Assembly (NCBI GenBank): GCA_947506075.1
Contig: CANNNN010000100.1
Coordinates: 1 to 8,400, forward strand
Origin: Methylococcaceae bacterium
GTDB lineage: Bacteria > Pseudomonadota > Gammaproteobacteria > Methylococcales > Methylomonadaceae
Direction: 5' to 3'
DNA: 8,400 nucleotides
A program made the translations under genes and the position numbers. Of the stretch, positions 5,568 through 8,400 are shown one piece after another. The notes below the pieces were generated by a model. It was not told where the DNA came from, ran no database searches, and saw nothing but the letters and a program-made list of their open reading frames with translations. Each line of letters starts with the position of its first letter. The first letter of the stretch is position 1.

Positions 5568-7747
5568 TGTCTACTGCCTTGCAAACCGAACCCAATCTCT
5601 TTAGCTACCGTAAATACTGGGCGCAGCGCTTTGGTGTTGCCCCTGTTTTGCCGATGAGCAAGGCTGAAATGGACGAACTTGGTTGGGACACCTGTGATGT
5701 GATTCTGGTAACCGGTGATGCCTATATTGATCACCCCAGCTTTGGTATGGCGCTGATTGGTCGGCTGCTTGAGGCCCAGGGTTTCAGGGTCGGTATTATC
5801 TCCCAGCCTGATTGGACCAGCGCCAAAGACTTTGGCAAGCTGGGTCGCCCAAACCTGTTTTTTGGCGTGACCGGCGGCAATATGGACTCCATGGTCAATC
5901 GGTATACCTCGGACAAAAAAATCCGCTCCAACGATGCTTATACGCCTGATGGGGCAGGGGGGAAACGCCCTGATCGCGCGGTCAACGTCTACTCGCACCG
6001 TTGCCGCGAAGCTTACAAAGAGGTACCGATCATCATCGGCGGCATCGAAGCCAGTCTACGACGCATAGCGCATTATGATTACTGGTCGGATAAGGTTAGG
6101 AAATCGGTGCTGCTGGATTCCAAGGCCGATCTGTTGGTTTACGGTAATGCCGAACGCCAAGTCGTCGAAATCGCCCATCGCCTTGCTAATGGTGAAGTCA
6201 TAGCCGATCTGAAAGGCATCCGCGGCACGGTACATTTCGTCAAACAAATACCGGAAGGCTGGGCGGTTAAAGATTCCACGGATGTTGATAAGCCGGGCGC
6301 AGTCATGGTGCCTATCGATCCGTACCAGGAACAGCCTGCTTGCGATAAAAAACCGGAACAGGCCGATCCGAACGAAAAAGTCATACATTTTGATAAATCA
6401 TTAATCAGAAGTCGGCGCGGACAAACTGTTATCCGTCTGCCCGCTTATGAAGCGGTAAAAGACGATCCGATACTGTATGCCCACGCCTCGCGTGTCATGC
6501 ATGGTGAAACCAACCCCGGCAATGCGCGGGCGTTAATTCAATTGCACGGTACACGGCAGGTGTGGATTAATCCACCGCCTATTCCGCTGACCACCAAAGA
6601 AATGGACGGCGTGTTTGACCTGCCATACTCCCGCGTACCGCACAAAGAATACGGTAGCGCCAACGTGCCCGCCTTTGAAATGATTCAGCACTCAGTCAAC
6701 ATCATGCGCGGATGTTTTGGTGGCTGCACCTTCTGCTCGATCACTGAGCATGAAGGGCGGATCATCCAGAGTCGCTCGGAAGACTCGATCATCAAGGAAA
6801 TTGAAGCGATCCGCGACACTTCGCCTAACTTTACCGGCCATATTTCAGATCTGGGTGGTCCTACCGCCAATATGTATCGTTTGGCCTGCAAAGATCCGAA
6901 AATCGAATCTGCCTGCCGTTTACCATCCTGCGTTTATCCTGGTATTTGTCCTAATCTGAATACCGACCATACGCCGCTGATCAAGCTCTACCGGAGAGCG
7001 CGTGCTTTACCCGGCATCAAGAAGATCTTCATCGCCTCTGGCTTACGTTACGATCTGGCCGTAGAGTCGCCAGAATATGTCAAGGAGTTGGTTACTCATC
7101 ATGTCGGCGGTTACCTAAAAATTGCCCCAGAACATACTGAGCAAGGCGTATTATCAAAAATGATGAAACCGGGTATGGGTTCTTATGACCGCTTCAAGGA
7201 AATGTTTGATAAATTTTCCAAGGAAGCCGGAAAAGAGCAATACCTGATCCCGTACTTTATTGCTGCCCATCCCGGCACCACCGATAACGACATGCTTAAT
7301 CTGGCATTATGGCTAAAGCGTAACGGTTTTAGAGCTGACCAAGTGCAGGCATTTTTGCCGTCTCCGATGTCTATCGCCACCGCGATGTATCATTCCGGCA
7401 AAGACACCTTGCGTAAAGTCAGTCGATTTGCTGAAGACATCGACATACCAAAAAGCGTCAAGCAGCGCCGGTTACACAAAGCCTTCCTGCGTTACCACGA
7501 CCCTAAAAACTGGCCATTATTACGCGAAGCACTAAAGGACATGGGGCGTAGCGAGTTGATCGGCAATGGCAAGCAGCATTTGATCCCTACTTTTCAGCCC
7601 AAAGGTACGGTTGATGTGCCAGACAAAACGCAGCGGTTTAAAACTAAATATACTGGATTGGAATCTGTTCGTTCAGGGAAAAGTAATTCTCAGTCGATCA
7701 GCAAAAGCAAGGCGAGCAGGCAGAAAACTAAAATAAATGGTGAATAG
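5567..7747 (+). CDS. ygiQ: YgiQ family radical SAM protein (UPF0313)
   Basis: A large radical SAM enzyme of unknown reaction, 726 residues, close to the family's usual size. The N-terminal UPF0313 domain shows LPMSKAEMDELGWDTCDVIL (28-47), VTGDAYIDHPSFGMA (48-62), GFRVGIISQPDW (72-83) and PIIIGGIEASLRRIAHYDYW (154-173). The [4Fe-4S]-SAM motif CFGGCTFC occupies Cys383, Cys387 and Cys390. Next come SDLGGPTANMY (427-437), a second cysteine group (441, 450, 455, 461), KIAPEHTE (518-525) and a C-terminal DUF3362-like part with QVQAFLPSPMSIATAMYHSG (592-611). The last 30 or so residues are Ser/Lys-rich and probably disordered. The start at 5567 matches the family N-terminus and overlaps the upstream stop. 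No Shine-Dalgarno is visible, so translation probably depends on coupling. Family membership is clear, but the substrate is not known and the neighbour gives only a weak hint. Confidence 0.94.
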   Translation: MSTALQTEPNLFSYRKYWAQRFGVAPVLPMSKAEMDELGWDTCDVILVTGDAYIDHPSFGMALIGRLLEAQGFRVGIISQPDWTSAKDFGKLGRPNLFFGVTGGNMDSMVNRYTSDKKIRSNDAYTPDGAGGKRPDRAVNVYSHRCREAYKEVPIIIGGIEASLRRIAHYDYWSDKVRKSVLLDSKADLLVYGNAERQVVEIAHRLANGEVIADLKGIRGTVHFVKQIPEGWAVKDSTDVDKPGAVMVPIDPYQEQPACDKKPEQADPNEKVIHFDKSLIRSRRGQTVIRLPAYEAVKDDPILYAHASRVMHGETNPGNARALIQLHGTRQVWINPPPIPLTTKEMDGVFDLPYSRVPHKEYGSANVPAFEMIQHSVNIMRGCFGGCTFCSITEHEGRIIQSRSEDSIIKEIEAIRDTSPNFTGHISDLGGPTANMYRLACKDPKIESACRLPSCVYPGICPNLNTDHTPLIKLYRRARALPGIKKIFIASGLRYDLAVESPEYVKELVTHHVGGYLKIAPEHTEQGVLSKMMKPGMGSYDRFKEMFDKFSKEAGKEQYLIPYFIAAHPGTTDNDMLNLALWLKRNGFRADQVQAFLPSPMSIATAMYHSGKDTLRKVSRFAEDIDIPKSVKQRRLHKAFLRYHDPKNWPLLREALKDMGRSELIGNGKQHLIPTFQPKGTVDVPDKTQRFKTKYTGLESVRSGKSNSQSISKSKASRQKTKINGE

Positions 7748-7772
7748 TGCTAGGCAAAGCGGAAAAATAGAG

Positions 7773-7778
7773 TATAAT
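7773..7778 (+). promoter_or_regulatory. -10 box for tRNA-Thr
   Basis: A perfect TATAAT ends 12 bases before the tRNA, giving a very short 5' leader. No convincing -35 hexamer is found 16-19 bp upstream, where the sequence includes CTAGGC. The box begins 25 bp after the ygiQ stop, so the tRNA probably has its own promoter as well as possible read-through from ygiQ. Confidence 0.55.
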
Positions 7779-7790
7779 GATCGCTTGTTC

Positions 7791-7866
7791 GCTGGTGTAG
7801 CTCAGTCGGTAGAGCAGCTGATTTGTAATCAGCCGGTCGCGGGTTCGATTCCCATCGCCAGCTCCA
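7791..7866 (+). tRNA. tRNA-Thr (anticodon TGT), CCA encoded
   Basis: A 76-nt cloverleaf including the encoded CCA end. The acceptor stem GCTGGTG/CGCCAGC (7791-7797 with 7856-7862) pairs fully with one G-U. The D stem is GCTC/GAGC (7800-7803 with 7812-7815). The anticodon stem GCTGA/TCAGC encloses loop TTTGTAA with anticodon TGT at 7824-7826. The T loop TTCGATT spans 7844-7850. The T stem GCGGG/CCCAT has a C-A mismatch (7840 with 7854) and a terminal G-U. The discriminator base is T at 7863. It reads threonine ACA codons. It stands alone and is followed directly by a terminator, not by the tRNA-Tyr/Gly/tuf cluster common in other gammaproteobacteria. Confidence 0.95.
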
Positions 7867-7875
7867 ATAAAATCA

Positions 7876-7907
7876 AGCCCTTAGGTGTATGTCTAAGGGC
7901 TTTTTTT
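7876..7907 (+). terminator. Rho-independent terminator after tRNA-Thr
   Basis: AGCCCTTAG (7876-7884) pairs perfectly with CTAAGGGCT (7893-7901) across an 8-nt loop, followed by a run of T reaching 7907. It lies 9 bp past the tRNA and is the strongest terminator in the window, ending plus-strand transcription of this block. Confidence 0.92.
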
Positions 7908-8252
7908 ATGTCTGTTATTTTCCGGTCATGGCAGGGTCATGTTTGAAAGTGTATTTAAAGTATTCTTGAGCATGGTTGACTATAAAACACATGCGCAACA
8001 CCTGTCGAAAAGAAACCCAACATTCCACACCTCATCTCTTAGCCAACACTCTAAAGCTATAACAAATTATTCATCAAGACTAAAAACTTATTTTCTGAGC
8101 CGATGACAAAGCCATAAGATAAAATTAATTTATCCCAAGCAAGCACCAAACTTACAACTTAACCATACAGCCTAAAATTAGCCCTGTGCTGGATAAATTC
8201 GCTTAGTTTGATCTGGCATAGCCTAAAAGAAATAAGTAGCCTAATAAGCCAG
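7908..8252. other. 345-bp AT-rich spacer without a recognisable gene
   Basis: This stretch lies between two terminators that face each other. No credible ORF, tRNA or promoter is seen. Small features are a GGTCATG direct repeat (7924-7930 and 7935-7941), an inverted repeat GATAAA/TTTATC (8118-8123 with 8129-8134), and AGCCTAA three times (8169, 8220, 8238), the first two extended to AGCCTAAAA. A 13-base match to the PEP-CTERM coding sequence ends the stretch (8240-8252). Although it follows a tRNA gene, I see no integrase remnant and no second copy of the tRNA 3' end, so nothing marks it as an integration site. Confidence 0.6.
8240..8252 (-). repeat. 13-bp copy of the PEP-CTERM tail sequence
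   Basis: CCTAATAAGCCAG occurs here and again at 8335-8347 inside the PEP-CTERM coding tail, same orientation. With one base deleted the match extends upstream through AGTAG. On the minus strand both copies encode the GLLG part of the membrane helix. It may be a relic of a duplicated gene end. Confidence 0.5.
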
Positions 8253-8283
8253 AAACAAAAAAGGCGACACAATTGCCGCCTTT
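8253..8283 (-). terminator. Terminator of the minus-strand PEP-CTERM gene
   Basis: On the minus strand AAAGGCG (8283-8277) pairs with CGCCTTT (8266-8260) across a 10-nt loop and is followed by TTTGTTT (8259-8253). It starts 17 bp past the stop codon of the minus-strand gene. The plus-strand side lacks a T-tract beyond the stem, so it probably acts mainly on the minus strand. Confidence 0.8.
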
Positions 8284-8300
8284 GTCGTGAATAAATAAAA

Positions 8301-8400
8301 TTAAGCTGTTTTACGCCGTTTAAATCTTAGTAGTCCTAATAAGCCAGTACCGAATAAGTAAATAGTTGCTGGGATAGGCACGGGGGCAACATCACCAGGA
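8301..8400 (-). CDS. PEP-CTERM sorting-signal protein, C-terminus only (partial)
   Basis: Reading right to left, the last 32 codons begin PGDVAPVPIPATIYLFG and continue TGLLGLLRFKRRKTA before TAA (8303-8301). This is the three-part PEP-CTERM tail in its VPxP variant: a VPIPA motif, a hydrophobic helix of about 15 residues, and a basic end RFKRRK. Proteins with this tail are exported and processed by an exosortase, and are typical of biofilm- or exopolysaccharide-forming Gram-negative bacteria, including many methylotrophs. The functional body of the protein lies beyond the window edge, so its role cannot be stated. The family normally also needs an N-terminal signal peptide and exosortase/EPS genes elsewhere in the genome. 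Confidence 0.88.
   Translation of the reverse strand, partial: PGDVAPVPIPATIYLFGTGLLGLLRFKRRKTA

Noticed and set aside
7791..7941. tRNA-Thr as an attachment site of a genomic island
   Set aside because: No repeat of the tRNA 3' end and no integrase fragment is found in the 500 bases that follow.
7737..7946. Open frame across the tRNA gene encoding a small protein with AGVAQSVEQLICNQPVAGSI
   Set aside because: This is the familiar false translation of a tRNA; the cloverleaf and terminator explain the sequence.
1..8400. CRISPR array, insertion sequence or defence system
   Set aside because: No regularly spaced repeats, transposase, terminal inverted repeats with target duplication, or defence-type domains are visible on either strand.

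Overview
The window reads as chromosomal DNA of a gammaproteobacterial methylotroph, most likely a type I methanotroph (Methylococcales). The reasons are a serine-cycle block (glycerate 2-kinase, serine hydroxymethyltransferase, formate-tetrahydrofolate ligase), a YgiQ radical SAM protein of gammaproteobacterial type, and the tail of a PEP-CTERM (VPxP) sorted protein on the minus strand at the right edge. The genus cannot be fixed from this sequence alone.

Layout. Positions 1-30 are the last nine codons of an upstream plus-strand gene. The serine-cycle block follows: gck (49-1359), glyA (1392-2645), then a 353-bp spacer with a hairpin and a G-rich tract, then ftfL/fhs (2999-4672). All three are full length with intact signature motifs. 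After an 88-bp gap holding an extended -10 box comes a two-gene unit: a spermidine-synthase-fold protein (4761-5567) joined by a 1-nt TAATG overlap to ygiQ (5567-7747). A tRNA-Thr(UGU) gene (7791-7866) and a strong rho-independent terminator close this strand. An AT-rich spacer without recognisable genes (7908-8252) leads to a minus-strand terminator and the C-terminus of a PEP-CTERM protein (8301-8400, cut by the window edge).

How the genes work together. FtfL makes 10-formyl-tetrahydrofolate from formate. After reduction to methylene-tetrahydrofolate by enzymes not in this window, GlyA adds that carbon to glycine to give serine. Serine is turned via hydroxypyruvate into glycerate elsewhere, and Gck phosphorylates glycerate to 2-phosphoglycerate, which enters lower glycolysis. 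The spermidine-synthase-like protein and YgiQ are not obviously part of this pathway and have their own candidate promoter.

I found no convincing previously undescribed system. The points most worth checking are the long structured spacer inside the serine-cycle block, an antisense reading frame that stays open through it, the spermidine-synthase-fold protein lacking the GGGDG aspartate, and what looks like a decayed second copy of the PEP-CTERM tail just downstream of the current one.
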